Part shown: piece after piece, positions 43,272-54,283 of the stretch
Numbering within the stretch: the stretch's first letter is position 1
How the letters are laid out: the number at the start of each line of letters is the position of its first letter
Origin: Aureobasidium sp. EXF-3400
Taxonomy: Eukaryota > Ascomycota > Dothideomycetes > Dothideales > Saccotheciaceae
Assembly: GCA_024195585.1 (NCBI GenBank)
Contig: SWBL01000080.1
Span: 62,001 to 126,000, forward strand
Direction of reading: 5' to 3'
Length of the DNA stretch: 64,000 nucleotides
Notes under the pieces: generated by a model
Seen by the model: only the letters and a program-made list of their open reading frames with translations
Database searches by the model: none
Told to the model about the DNA's origin: nothing
Made by a program: the position numbers and the translations under genes

Positions 43272-44283
43272 CGGCTGTTCCATGCACTATTGAACATGAG
43301 TCTCAGAGCCTCCGAGAAAACCACCTACGACAAGAACATCTCGCAGGCTTCTTGTGTGATCAAAACGCTCTTATGAGCGAGATTTGTTTCAAAGGGCTGA
43401 TGGTGGCCTTGTCCAGCAAATGGTCCTTCGCGTGTCAGTTCAGCTGCGCTTGCAGCCTTCAATATGGTTGCACATCGGGTCCTCGTCGACTCTGTTACTG
43501 CATGCACTTCCAACGTCTGACCAACAAGATGCGCTTTCGACAACTCCCAAACTATATCGCTATAGAGCACTGACTCGATGAACCACGCCCGTTGGAATGT
43601 GGCTTGACGATTACCCACAACGGTCTAGCAACCGTCCAAAAACGTCGTCAAACTTTAGCATCCAATCCGCCAAGACATGGGTTGACTACCAGGCTTTCAA
43701 GAGATGTGAGACCTTCTCGAAGACTTATCTGAGATGATCAGAGACAATCGTTTTGCGACGATGAGATCCAGCCTCAGACAGGCAACGTCTGCTGTACAGC
43801 AGCTGTGTTCGATCGAAGCCGAAACAGTTGAACTTCAGCTCTCAAGCGATGCGCAATGGAAGCGCATGAGATATGGACATACTGGACTCGAGATACTGCG
43901 ATCATAAGCAAATATCCTCGAACAGCCTTTTGCGTCAAACTCTGTTCAGACTCAACTCGATTTAGACGACGCCTCGTGACTGTCACGGTCTGTTGCGCGG
44001 ACGAGCTAGGGCTCCTTCTCAGCCTCATACGTCGTATCTAAGGTACGGCCATCGTGGCAGAGAGCCAAGTTCACACATCACATGCTGGTAACCATGGCTC
44101 ATCATGATCATGGCATGCAGCAACCATATGGGGCTGCTGGTAGCAATAATGCTTGTCAGAGTACATGGTACCTGATCGTGACGACCTTAGTCAAGAGGAA
44201 GAGATACAAAAGCCGAGACGATCCCCACCAACAAATGAGAAACATAACAGAGACCTTGGAAATATTGAAAGCTTTCGTCCAAA
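43272..44283. other. intergenic with a possible short coding relic
   Basis: No gene in the usual sense. A 57-codon frame (43734-43907, starting MIRDNRFATM) has an amphipathic, protein-like composition and is described in the findings. The remainder shows nothing. Confidence 0.5.
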
Positions 44284-45912
44284 ATGCGTTCGACCTTTGT
44301 TATCTCCGCTCTTGTCGCGGTTGTTGCTGCTCTGCCGGCCCCTGCACCTCAGGAGATTAACCTTGACCTGTTCGTCAATATCCCCACTCCTACTGTCATT
44401 CAAGCAATCGGCACCCCTGACAAGATTGTCGTCTACGATACCAAAGCCATTCTTGCCTCAGCTACTGCGGCTTCTTCAATCTCGGTGGCTGTTACTGATG
44501 CTGCTTCCTCGGCTTCCTCTGCTACGAGTATAGTGAAGCGTTCAGCTTGCGGCCCTGAACCTTCCGGCTATGGACCCGCCACCACCAATCCCAAAGACGA
44601 CGCTGCTTCTTTTCTTGCCAACCCTGTCTATGCCAACGCAGCCGATGCTGCGGCTGTCCCTGCTGGATATGTTCAGACCTTCAAGAACTTGAATGCCAGT
44701 AGCAGCGCTTATGCCTACTTGGGGTTTAGCTACCTTCAATCATACAGTACTCAAACTTGCGCCACCAAGTGTAAGTGATTGGGTTCTCTCTTGTTCCTCA
44801 ACGCTGATGTGTTTCTTCACATAACAGGCAATGCTATTAAAGGCTGCATGGGCATCAATTTGTACTTCGAACGCGACCCTAAATACACCCCAGACAAGAC
44901 TCTGTGCCCCGATCCTGCTTCCCTGACCCAGATCAAGTAAGTCTGATATCACGAATTGTTACAGATTCATTCACTAAACGATGTCAGGTGTGTATACTGG
45001 GGTGGTCCTGTCACTACAGCCAGCACAAATAACCCCGGCAGAACTTGGGTGCAATTTTCTGTTGTGGTTGCTGGCTCTAATGGCTACGTGAATCAAACTG
45101 TTGCTGCTCCTTCTGGCTACTCCGACGCCAACTACCTCGGAAATGCAGCCATCAACGCACCATACGATTCTCTGGGTTACAACACTTATATGGGCGCCAA
45201 AGTCTTTGCCGCCGGTCCTTTCAATGCAAGTCTCTGCGCCGCGGCCTGTAACGCTCAGAATGTGTACAACCTTGCCAATCCTCCTAGCGACGGCAGCCCG
45301 GTCCAGACTTGCCAGTTCTTTAACACTTACATCTTGTCTTTGAATGGTAAGACGGCATTGGGACAGTACTGTGCCATGTATAGCAGTACTTGGACCCACA
45401 AGTATGCTACTAATGTTGGACAATACCGGGGCAATGATCACTACACAGTCGGGTTCTCGTACTCGTTCTCGAACCTCACAAATGCAGGCACAACTCCCAA
45501 CCCAGCTGCTGCTGTTGCTCAAGCCAAGGGAGAGATCTTCGTATCTTCTCTGCAGAGCTATTGCAGCACTTTCTTGGGCTATAACGACCTCAATGCCTAT
45601 ATTACTGCGACTTCTACCAAGATCCCAGTGTCGACTGTTACTTCTACCTCAACCCTCAAGGTCAAGGCTTCATCCTCTACGACCTCTTCCTCGTCAAAGG
45701 CGTCTTCGTTGTCCAAGCGCGCTTTGCCTTCTTCGTCCTTGGCTACACCTACGGCTTTGACCAAATATCCTGGCAGTATCATCTCTAGCGCTTGTTCGGC
45801 GTTGGTTACCAAGGTGCCTAAGACTGCCACTGTTACCGTGTCGACTGCTACAATCACTGGTTCTACTAGCAGGTCGACTGTCGTCAAGACTATCACGACC
45901 ACTACTCGTTGA
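44284..45912 (+). CDS. Secreted Ser/Thr-rich protein with two kexin-type sites
   Basis: Three exons (44284-44770, 44828-44936, 44988-45912; introns 57 and 51 bp) give 506 residues. A signal peptide (MRSTFVISALVAVVAALPAPAPQ) is followed by a propeptide-like Ala/Ser-rich region ending in KR at 85-86. The core (about 87-390) is rich in Tyr, Asn and Cys: SYLQSYSTQTCATKCNAIKGCMGINLYFERD, built across intron 1, then KCVYWGGPVT and CAAACNAQNVYNL. This is the style of fungal apple/WSC-like extracellular domains. A Ser/Thr-rich C-terminal region carries a second KR at 442-443 and ends TITTTTR, with no clear GPI-anchor helix. A cell-wall or secreted binding protein is likely. Function unknown. Confidence 0.8.
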
Positions 45913-46083
45913 TGAGATCTGTTGTGCTGAATATAAAGGAATGGAGCTAATTAGAAGGGATAACTTGGTATCGGAGAGTTATGTTACACAGGTCCATGCT
46001 ATAGATTAATCTATTGCTTTTGTCAATATCTTCAAAGAGTTTGTTGTTGTATAGCTAACTCAACGCGCCTCTGTCAATCGGGT

Positions 46084-47584
46084 TCAGACCGGCGGAGGAA
46101 TGGCCGGTGAGTAGGCGTCCCTCTTAACATCAGCCTCAAAACTCTGCACCTTTTCATCCACCGGTGAGGGCGCCTCCTCCGATGCCGATCGCTCTGGCAC
46201 CTCGTCCACCTTGCCCTTCTCTGCCTTTATAATAAGCTGTCTTCTTTCCTCCTCCATGGCTTTGTGCTCTCTTTCCGCGACCGCGCAGCGATGATTCAAC
46301 GCCACAACAGCCAGGGGCAAAAACACAATCTCCCATGTAAATAGGATGGGCAAAGCTTGGTACAGACGATCCACAGCACCACCCGACCAGATCTGAATCA
46401 AGACTTGCCAGACTTCATGAGCGGGGAGTGCATAGCCCCAGCGGTAAAACCCAGGCGCGAGTTCAAAAGGCCAGATTGTGGATGTGACGTTGAGGATTAC
46501 CCAAGTGAGCACGAAGAAAGGGAGGAATTTCATGGGGATAAAGCCGGTTGCGACGTCGATCTATGTTTGAGTTAGCGACTAGGGTTTTTGTTTGTTTGGG
46601 AAGGAATGGTTGAGGTATTACCACTGCAAAGTTGATGTGCATGAATAGCCAGATAATCATCCAGGTGCAGAAGAATTGGCCTGCGCCTACGGACCAATCT
46701 TCGCGGAAGGCCCAGATGTAGCCGGCCCAGCAGAGGGATCCGATGAAGGTGTATGACAGACTGAGAACCAATCGGATGATTCCATTGTTGAGGACTGGAA
46801 GGTGCGAGTACAGGTTAAACTCTGCACTAACTCCGTTAACAGCCATGAGGAAGAAGAATTGCATGATGATAGGCATGACCATGGCGACTGTGTTATACAA
46901 GACTCTTGTTCCCTGACCTGTAGGCATGATGTTGATGTCTCCTCCTTGGATTGGATTGAGGAAAGCTTGGAGAGCGACAGGATCATTCTTGTTCAGAGTT
47001 TGTAAAGCGCCCGTGCCATTGATATGGTTGTATGCGATGCGGACGACGGCCATGAGCTGTGACATACTGGACTTGATGGTAGCGTCTTCCACAGCTGGGT
47101 ATCTGACCTCGTTCCAAACGTAGGTAAGCGCTTTCGTCGGGTCGTAAGCCGCTGCTGCATCTCCGCCTTCGAGAGCAGCTGCAAGGCGGTCTGAGGCTCC
47201 AGCGTGGGTGAACACAGCAGCCCAATGGTCACCCTTTCTGACTGCTTGGACGATATCTTCAACGGCTGGATACTTGGCGCTGCTCTCGATATCGAATGTT
47301 GGGAATGTATCGGCCTTGAGCTGTGTTATGGCACCCTGAAGACTCTTTCCAAGGACACCACCGTCATAGTCCACCGTGAGGACGTGGAGGTTGTGTACCT
47401 TGTGCTCTGACTTGAAGAGGGATCCGAAGAGGTATGACATATTGACGAGGAACAAGATCTGAAGTAGCATGAACGAGGCAATAGCTGCGATCATGAAAGG
47501 CTTCTTTCTGCCATTCCAGAACGGGTCTCTATGCCCTATGCGGTGGGAAGACTTCTCCGGTAGGAAGAGACTGACAAAGCCCAT
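46084..47584 (-). CDS. Sng1/DUF3533-family membrane protein (nitrosoguanidine-resistance type)
   Basis: Two reverse-strand exons (47584-46622, 46560-46084; 61-bp intron) give 479 residues. The frame is open further upstream, but MGFVSLFLPE at 47584 is the best ATG. The topology fits DUF3533: a short cytosolic start, one helix (FMIAAIASFMLLQILFLVNMSYL), a large lumenal domain of about 190 residues (VLTVDYDGGVLGKSL, GDHWAAVFTHAGASDRL, GTGALQTLN), then five to six helices ending in a cytosolic Glu/Lys-rich tail. The join FAV|IDVATGFIP is canonical. Yeast Sng1 influences plasma-membrane leaflet asymmetry and drug resistance; a similar role is inferred from family only. Convergent with the secreted-protein gene. 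Confidence 0.88.
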
Positions 47585-48630
47585 GATGAGCCGAATGAGA
47601 TCGAGCTCTAGGATGTTCTGAGGAAGGAAGCTGAGGTGACAGGGTGATAGCAGAGATGATTCTGATGTTCGACTGTTGATGAGTAGATTTGGGGTGTGCA
47701 AAATATGAATGAAGAAAGACGAAAGAGAACCTACGGCATCATAGCGACTCCTATACATATACATGTTCACGTCTCCTACCTTGTATCGTTATTTCTGGAA
47801 TCTGACACACTGTCGGATGGTCGGAGGTTCAACAGTTCCAAGATTGCAAAATCAAGTCTGACCAGCGTTAGAGAAATGATCGTGAACGAGTGGTCCCGGG
47901 TCGGCCGTCCAAGCTCTGATTTGGAGAGCGAGCTTTTCTAGGGCTTCAGGGCTTCGGCAGGGTCTTCCGAGACCTCCTTCTCCTTCTTCGTCCCGGATTC
48001 GGAGGCAGTCGCACCCGTTCATGGCCTCGATCATAGAAAATGCTCATCTGCGATGGCAATGTCGGCGGCGTTCGTCCTTTCCAAAACCCGGCGTGAATAG
48101 AGCTATCAGCGCCATCGACGTATGTACATGATGTACTGATCAGACACATTCAAGGGGCGAAAGCTGTGTGTGCATCCACCATGTTTCGAGTTGTTTTATC
48201 GCTGGACATCAACCCGTCCATCGAGGAGCCATCGCTCTTCTATTTATGCCTGTGTCGTCGGACTCCGGCGGGGAACTTTTGATCTCACAGGGCCTGTCTG
48301 ACATTTGGATATCTTGCCAAAATCTGCTCATATCGCCCTGTCGCTGACCTTTGTTCAAACATATGAGAAGCCGATGTGCTGCGCAATCGATCTCGAAAGT
48401 GAGAAGAGTTCGAAAAAAGCCGACTGAATCAGTCATGAGTCTTTCCCAGAGAGGCATCTGCTTCAAGGGGGAAGGTGCAGAAGAGATGCAGGCGGGGTTG
48501 CTGCAGCTCAGTATTGTCCTTGCTTCTTACGCGCCGCGTTCTGGCGCTTGCCTGACTAACAACCATCCCAATCCTGTCCTTTGATTCCTTCAACCTAACA
48601 CTTCACCTATCATTGATTTTCATCAAGACG
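47585..48630. other. intergenic; divergent promoter region
   Basis: About 1 kb between the divergent starts at 47584 and 48631. No protein-like frame. Confidence 0.55.
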
Positions 48631-50502
48631 ATGTCTTCCTCGAGTATTGAACGTCTACCACCAGAGATTTGTCTGCAGATATGCGAACTGCTTAGAGATA
48701 CCCATACGCCAAGTATATACAGCTTCTCGGAGACGAGCAGTAAGACCAGGATAATTGCCAACATGGTCATATTTCGAAAGGTCATACTTCCCATACGCAG
48801 TCACAATTTCGTGGAAAGAGACGTGCAAAATCTCCTTGATACTCTGGGACCCATTTCCGCCCTCGGTCACATACGCACGCTAAGGCTCTGTCATGCTTGG
48901 AGCTGCCCTGGCGCCGACCAAAAAGCTCTCCGCGGAGAACTTTTCTGGCCCCGTAGTGATAGGGAGCCCGCTGACGCTGTCTGGACATACGATCATGCCT
49001 GGACATCCATGTCGAATCTGTTGCAGCGATGCCCTGCTCTCTCAGACCTCGTCTGGGAAATTCGACACCAGATCCCACCTTGTGTGCTTGATGCAATACA
49101 TCGATATCATTCTCGTTCCCGGTTACATATGAGAGCTTTTTGTGCCCGAAGTCTGCTTGGATCCGAAATAGACAAGCATGAATTGGCCATTGTGACTTCA
49201 CCATGTCTACACAGCTTCTGGTTTACATACATGGAGCCTGATGAAGAGCCTCATGCCAGTCGGTCGCAACGAGTTGTTCAGCAAGTGCTTGCACACTTGG
49301 CACCAAAGGTCGAAGAGGTGCGCTTTCGGCGGACAATGATGCCACATCGCGGGAGTCTGCCACATCCAGAGATGGAACTATCTGTGGAGAGAGGTGCCGT
49401 GAACCCGTCCACAAGTTTGAGACGACTGGAAATAGGCGCCAGTCACTACGTGAGCTTCACCGTGAGCCGGGAAGAACTGAAGAGCTGGCACACACATGTT
49501 GATTTCTCACGTCTGCGCACTCTGGTTCTGGACACGTTGATTGGTCTAGATGCACTGGTTTGGCTGAGGGGCTGTGATTTTGCGTCATTGAAGGTTCTCA
49601 ATCTTCAGTGGAACGAGCGTAACGGGCCTGAATATCCCCAGAACAAGTTAACTGCGATGTTGTTTATTGTGGATTTGTTGCCACTCTCAGAGCTTGCTGT
49701 AGGGTGGCGGTTCAAAAACATGGATCCGATTTACCAAAGGCACGGCGCCAGTCTTCGTATATTGCGCTTGCCAAACCGGTCCGCACGTGAGACTCATGAA
49801 GCAGTCCCCGTCCTCCAGAACATACGAGACCAATGCCCACTGCTCGCGGAACTTGAGTTCGTTGTACCGAGAGATCAAGGCAGTATCACCGAGGTAGCTG
49901 TCTACAAAACGTTTGCCACTTTTCCAGCTCTCCAACGACTTATCCTAGGACTTCGCTTCAAGAATCACACATTGGAGGCCGGGCGACTGGCACACTACGA
50001 TGCATTTGATCGGCGGCTCTTCTCAAAAGAAATGCATGACAGACCTCGTTACGGCGATGTTCGCAGAGCGCTCATTGATAGAGCCATCGATGAGCCCTTT
50101 GCGAGAACTGTATATCGTCTCGCATCACGCTCCAGCTGCTTTCTAAGCCAGCTTGAGTTGAAAATCGATTCTGTTGCCCTAGACTACCCCTATGTAATCA
50201 GGAGCATACGAAGCCCACCAAGCCCACTGTCTGGTATCTTTGCGTATGTTTGCAGATCTTGGACAGTGGAACCAGGCGTTCGGGATGACGATCCAGATGA
50301 AGTTGTGACACGAGAGATGGACACACCTTGGGGAGACAGACCTGCTCCGAAAGAGCTAGACTCTCGTGTCGAGCAAGTTTTTAGACGAATCTGGCCTGGA
50401 AACGAGGATGGATCTAGCGACTGGCGAACCGACTGGCACAGTTCTCTCGAATGCAACGATGAAACAGATGAGTCCGAGATTCATCCCGCCAGTCAGTCTT
50501 GA
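48631..50502 (+). CDS. F-box-like / leucine-rich protein
   Basis: 623 residues from ATG 48631, single exon; the frame opens 18 bases earlier on a non-ATG codon. The N-terminus ERLPPEICLQICELLRD is an F-box-like start. About 450 residues with leucine-rich pattern follow (IRTLRLCHAW, LSDLVWEIRHQI, LRRLEIGAS, LRTLVLDTLIG, LKVLNLQWNE, LRILRLPNR, LQRLILGLRF), then an acidic C-terminus. Large families of such proteins occur in Pezizomycotina, presumably as SCF substrate receptors. It differs from the pair at 19456-22956 in length and tail. Substrate unknown. Confidence 0.75.
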   Translation: MSSSSIERLPPEICLQICELLRDTHTPSIYSFSETSSKTRIIANMVIFRKVILPIRSHNFVERDVQNLLDTLGPISALGHIRTLRLCHAWSCPGADQKALRGELFWPRSDREPADAVWTYDHAWTSMSNLLQRCPALSDLVWEIRHQIPPCVLDAIHRYHSRSRLHMRAFCARSLLGSEIDKHELAIVTSPCLHSFWFTYMEPDEEPHASRSQRVVQQVLAHLAPKVEEVRFRRTMMPHRGSLPHPEMELSVERGAVNPSTSLRRLEIGASHYVSFTVSREELKSWHTHVDFSRLRTLVLDTLIGLDALVWLRGCDFASLKVLNLQWNERNGPEYPQNKLTAMLFIVDLLPLSELAVGWRFKNMDPIYQRHGASLRILRLPNRSARETHEAVPVLQNIRDQCPLLAELEFVVPRDQGSITEVAVYKTFATFPALQRLILGLRFKNHTLEAGRLAHYDAFDRRLFSKEMHDRPRYGDVRRALIDRAIDEPFARTVYRLASRSSCFLSQLELKIDSVALDYPYVIRSIRSPPSPLSGIFAYVCRSWTVEPGVRDDDPDEVVTREMDTPWGDRPAPKELDSRVEQVFRRIWPGNEDGSSDWRTDWHSSLECNDETDESEIHPASQS

Positions 50503-50831
50503 GTGGTTCGTGATGATCAATCGATACACACAGTCAAAGCGTCTGAAATACTCCGATACTGTCCTCAGATACCACTATCATCTTCCGGCACAGAGATGCA
50601 ACCTGCCCGACGTTGGAATCGGATCGATCTTCTTCGACTATCGCGAGTGAATGGATGCATATATTATACGTCACTCGTTTGGCTCACTAATGGAACAGGC
50701 GAATACGAAGAGTGAAGAGTGGTATCCTAAGGTCATTATGTCGTTTACCCAAGCTGCTGCTCACTACCCAAATTCAAACACCGTTTCCCGATCCTTTACC
50801 CAACCCCCAAATTTAGAATCATATAAGTCCG
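50503..50831. other. convergent 3' flanks
   Basis: Short AT-richer spacer between two convergent genes. Nothing seen. Confidence 0.5.
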
Positions 50832-52469
50832 TTACTGTCCAATCCTCTTATCAGCAGCATGCTCGTTGATCTGATGAAGGGTGCCCTGCAGCATCTTCTC
50901 CTTCTCCTTGCGTCCCTCGTCTCTGACCGTCTGCAATCGATCGACAGCGGAGCTGATCAGATCGATGTGCATCTCCAAAGGCATTCTCTTCCTATCCACG
51001 ATAGTAGGTGTGGCGACATCATCTCTTAGTTGACTCAGATTGTTCTCGATATCCTTGAGTTTGACGAGAGTTGAGATGACGTGCTGCATAGCTGTCTTGC
51101 GGTATCTGCTAACATCGTTCAAGGTTGCGAGTTGTTGCTCTTGTTTGGCCAGTGGCCCTCTGTTGCCGCCAAGTTTGGTCCAGAGAAGGGCCAGTAGCTC
51201 GGCTCTGGCATCTCCGACTTTGAGGTCTTCGCGATGGGCGATGTCTTGAATCTGATGGAGGCGGTCGTCAAGGTTCTCGAGGACTTCGAGGAGGGTGTTG
51301 GCTTCCAAGATGCAGACTTGGATTTGCTCTTCGACTTCGGAGGTGTGGCGAATGTACTGGTCGTAGATCACGTCTTCTGGGGAATGTTGAGGAATGGTCA
51401 AAGAGAACATCGGCAAGTATTGCGCGAAGAGGCGAGGAATAATACCCTCGGAGTCTGGCGTGGCCTCGATACCTTGCAGCACTTTCATCGTCCAGCGGTT
51501 GGCAGAGAGAATACCGTCCAATGCGCGCGAGATCCTTGAGTTGAATTGGGACAGGCCGTCGCTAGCTTGACGAGCTGTCTCGATGAAGCCGTCAAACTCA
51601 TTGACGAGTTCATTGCGCGAGCCCAAGCTGGAATGTTTGACCACTGTACGGAGATCACGAATAGACAACTCAGAGTTCTTCATGGCCAAAGGCAGAGCAG
51701 CTTGGTGAACAGAAGCTTCCAAGATGTCCTCGAAATTTGACTGTGTAATGACCAGCTTGTCAAACTCAACAGGACCTCTGTGACCATCATGATGGCCGAT
51801 GTCGCAGAAGGGCAGATTGAGATAGCCAGCTCCTGGGATGTTGCACAGTGGTGATAGAGCATTGGTGACGCTGTGTACCACCATGGTCTTGGCGATGCCC
51901 ATACCGACTGCCATGAGAAGTACAATCAAAGTATAACCAAGAAGAGGTTTGAGGGCATGTGCAGCGATGGAGAAGACAGACAAGACATATTTGAGAAGTG
52001 GAAGCACAACATTTGACCAAGCATACTGAAGATAATCTGGCGAAACATCTTGTGAAGTGGATTTGGCAGACTTGCGTCTTGATGATTGAACGACTGGAGT
52101 AGCACGCTTGACAGGGACTGATTTGCGAATGGCGGATGCTCTCACAGCGGGTCTTGGAGATTGTCTCGTCGTTCTAGTCGGAGGAGAGTCAAGATAACCA
52201 CTGGATTCAGGCGTAGGCATGACGAACTCGGTTGATTGGCTTATGTGGGAAGCATTCCGTTTGCGACGAGTCGGAAAAGGGTGATTCTGCGATGGATTCT
52301 CGCGAAGGTCTGCCGGGGTCCGCGGAGTCGACAAAGTGGCAGATTTGTGAGAATTGTAGTAGGCTTCAAGAAGACGTGGTTGGAACTCTTCGTCGTCGGT
52401 TTGGGAATCGTCCATGTCTGCCCAGGATTCGGATAACTGGGGCTGTGTGCGCGTGCTGATGCGTGTCAT
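50832..52469 (-). CDS. Conserved-looking membrane protein with coiled coils, function unknown
   Basis: 545 residues from ATG 52469 (MTRISTRTQP); the frame opens upstream on a non-ATG codon. Residues 1-150 are disordered and basic, with PTRRKR, VPVKR and SSRRKSAK, possible nuclear-localisation signals. Membrane segments lie at about 160-210 (VLPLLKYVLSVFSIAAHAL, LLGYTLIVLLMAVGMGIA). About 330 residues of mainly helical, coiled-coil-prone sequence follow (VEEQIQVCILEANTLLEVLENLDDRL, IENNLSQLRDD, EGRKEKEKM). A basic N-terminus before membrane helices is reminiscent of inner-nuclear-membrane proteins, but this is a guess. The family is not recognised. It starts 283 bp from the divergent hydrolase gene. 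Confidence 0.75.
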   Translation of the reverse strand: MTRISTRTQPQLSESWADMDDSQTDDEEFQPRLLEAYYNSHKSATLSTPRTPADLRENPSQNHPFPTRRKRNASHISQSTEFVMPTPESSGYLDSPPTRTTRQSPRPAVRASAIRKSVPVKRATPVVQSSRRKSAKSTSQDVSPDYLQYAWSNVVLPLLKYVLSVFSIAAHALKPLLGYTLIVLLMAVGMGIAKTMVVHSVTNALSPLCNIPGAGYLNLPFCDIGHHDGHRGPVEFDKLVITQSNFEDILEASVHQAALPLAMKNSELSIRDLRTVVKHSSLGSRNELVNEFDGFIETARQASDGLSQFNSRISRALDGILSANRWTMKVLQGIEATPDSEGIIPRLFAQYLPMFSLTIPQHSPEDVIYDQYIRHTSEVEEQIQVCILEANTLLEVLENLDDRLHQIQDIAHREDLKVGDARAELLALLWTKLGGNRGPLAKQEQQLATLNDVSRYRKTAMQHVISTLVKLKDIENNLSQLRDDVATPTIVDRKRMPLEMHIDLISSAVDRLQTVRDEGRKEKEKMLQGTLHQINEHAADKRIGQ

Positions 52470-52752
52470 GTTGACGGCGTCGTTGTCCAATCGCTTCGAC
52501 TTGGTCAAAGTGGGATGATCAATACTTATAAGCTAAGTCATGCAACGTGAGCAAAACGGATCCACATTGCGATGTGATAAAACAAGACCAGGAACGTGAA
52601 TCTGGTCTTGCCTCCTTGGAAACAAACCAAGAACGCGGAAGACGCGAGGGGTGTTGCGATCGCGTTTTGATTGGCTTGGGATGACATCACCGCCTTCCTG
52701 CAAGTCACGCACTCTCAGACCTGGACCTTCCTTTTGTTTCTGCCCAGTTGAC
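52470..52752. promoter_or_regulatory. compact bidirectional promoter
   Basis: Only 283 bp lie between the ATG at 52469 (leftward) and the favoured ATG at 52753 (rightward), so both promoters must share this space. No specific box is claimed. Confidence 0.5.
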
Positions 52753-53913
52753 ATGGACTCAAGGTTGAACTGCTTGTTCACTCGCCATGCTCGACCAGAC
52801 CTTTGTTTAAGACAGGCGTTATTCGCGCAACCAAGGCGCGGGCTGCTTACCACCGCACAAGCTGCACCACTTCGACGCCCCCACCTCTCAATACGCAGCC
52901 ATGAATTCAAAGGTCAAAGGCGATCCATCTTTGCTGGTGTTTCGCCTTTTATCCTGGTTCCAGGTGTTTTTGTTGGCCTGCTCATAGGTCATTGGATCCA
53001 CAAATGTCTTCTGATGGTCCTATTTCAAAACAAGATCATCTACATGCCATCTCTTCCTCCAGGCTCAAGACGTGAGAAACTAGGAGACTACTCCAAGACA
53101 TGGGCTGGAGTGTCCTGGGAGGAGGAAAACATCAGGTCTCTGGATGGAACGAAACTCTCTGTGGCCATTGCACATCCTGAAGCATTGCCTACAGTAGCCC
53201 AAGACAAGCGCAAACAAGTTGTCGTGCTCTACTTCCAAGGCAATGGCGCATCAATTCCACCTCGGACACCAATGCTTTCAAACATCCTGAGAGCTACAGC
53301 AAAGGACTCTCCACACCAGTGGACCTTGCTCGCATTGTCTTATCGCGGATATTGGACCTCCTCTGGACGTGCTCATCAGAGAGGCATTGAGAAAGATGCA
53401 CAAGCTTTTGTGAACTGGGCAATCGAGAAACACGGCCAGGACCCTGAGAAGACCGAGTTCATTCTCTGGGGTCAAAGTATTGGATCAGGAGTCGCTGCAT
53501 ACGCCGCATCGAAGTATCTCGAATCAGCGAAGACCACGGATGCTGCTCGATTATCCCGAATCGTGCTAGAGACTCCTTTTGTAAGCATCAAGAGTATGCT
53601 GGCAGCCATCTATCCAGACTGGTGGGTACCATATAAACATCTCTGGCCATTTCTCCGTAGCTGGTGGGACAGTGAGGATGCTCTGCGCAAGATCGCCGGA
53701 TCATCTCATCCGCCCAAAGTCTTGATGGTCGTCGCTTCTGGTGATGAGATTGTCCCGCGAGTCCAGGCCGATCAACTGGAGACACTCTGCAAAGACTTGC
53801 AATTGGATGTCACCAGGAAAGATGTTCTAGGTGCTTTGCACACTCAAGCAAGTACTCTGGAGCAGGGCAAGAGAGTCATCTCGAATTGGGTGGCGGACCG
53901 CAAAATCGACTGA
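52753..53913 (+). CDS. Alpha/beta hydrolase, ABHD12/13 (Bem46-like) type
   Basis: 386 residues if ATG 52753 is used; an in-frame ATG at 52681 would add 24. The start is Arg-rich (LFTRHARPDLCLRQALFAQPRRGLLTT), compatible with a mitochondrial presequence, followed by one hydrophobic anchor (FILVPGVFVGLLIGHWI). The hydrolase core shows YFQGNGAS (oxyanion-hole strand), LSYRGYWTSSG, nucleophile elbow LWGQSIGSG (Ser about 242), acid in VVASGDEIVP and His in GALHTQ. A Ser-Asp-His triad is therefore complete. ABHD12-type enzymes act on lysophospholipids or acylglycerols at membranes. The substrate here is unknown. Confidence 0.85.
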   Translation: MDSRLNCLFTRHARPDLCLRQALFAQPRRGLLTTAQAAPLRRPHLSIRSHEFKGQRRSIFAGVSPFILVPGVFVGLLIGHWIHKCLLMVLFQNKIIYMPSLPPGSRREKLGDYSKTWAGVSWEEENIRSLDGTKLSVAIAHPEALPTVAQDKRKQVVVLYFQGNGASIPPRTPMLSNILRATAKDSPHQWTLLALSYRGYWTSSGRAHQRGIEKDAQAFVNWAIEKHGQDPEKTEFILWGQSIGSGVAAYAASKYLESAKTTDAARLSRIVLETPFVSIKSMLAAIYPDWWVPYKHLWPFLRSWWDSEDALRKIAGSSHPPKVLMVVASGDEIVPRVQADQLETLCKDLQLDVTRKDVLGALHTQASTLEQGKRVISNWVADRKID

Positions 53914-54180
53914 CGATGCACACTTATGATGTCCGTCTTCACATTTGCTTATCACTGTGAAGCATTATCAAGTATGATCTACATTGCAATACTTCACTGA
54001 CCAGTTGACGACATGCTCGGAAAATCCTCGGTCTTCTGGAGTGAAAGAAAAATTTGCGGCTTTGGGATCCGGAACGACCACGACCCAGAGTTGTTCTATG
54101 CCTTGATGCCTTTGCAGTTCCTCTTGGACTCTCTGTGGTTTGTTCTTGTACTTTCTGGACGTTCAGCACTCCATCAATCT

Positions 54181-54283
54181 GGTCGGTTAGCTCAGTTGGT
54201 TAGAGCGTGGTGCTAATATCCGGTGGTTATCCACCCAAGATGATGGCACGCCAAGGTCGCGGGTTCGACCCCCGTACTGACCA
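54181..54283 (+). tRNA. tRNA-Ile (anticodon AAU), intron-containing
   Basis: Acceptor GGTCGGT pairs with ACTGACC. The A-box region is TAGCTCAGTTGGTTAGAGC, the T-arm is GCGGGTTCGACCCCCGT, and the anticodon stem TGGTG/CGCCA has loop CTAATA...A with AAT at 54215-54217. A 29-nt intron (54219-54247) lies one base after the anticodon. A T-rich Pol III stop follows near 54295. Confidence 0.95.

Noticed and set aside
44974..45522. 182-codon reverse frame opposite the secreted-protein gene
   Set aside because: Antisense shadow; the forward frame has a signal peptide, canonical introns and family-style cysteines.
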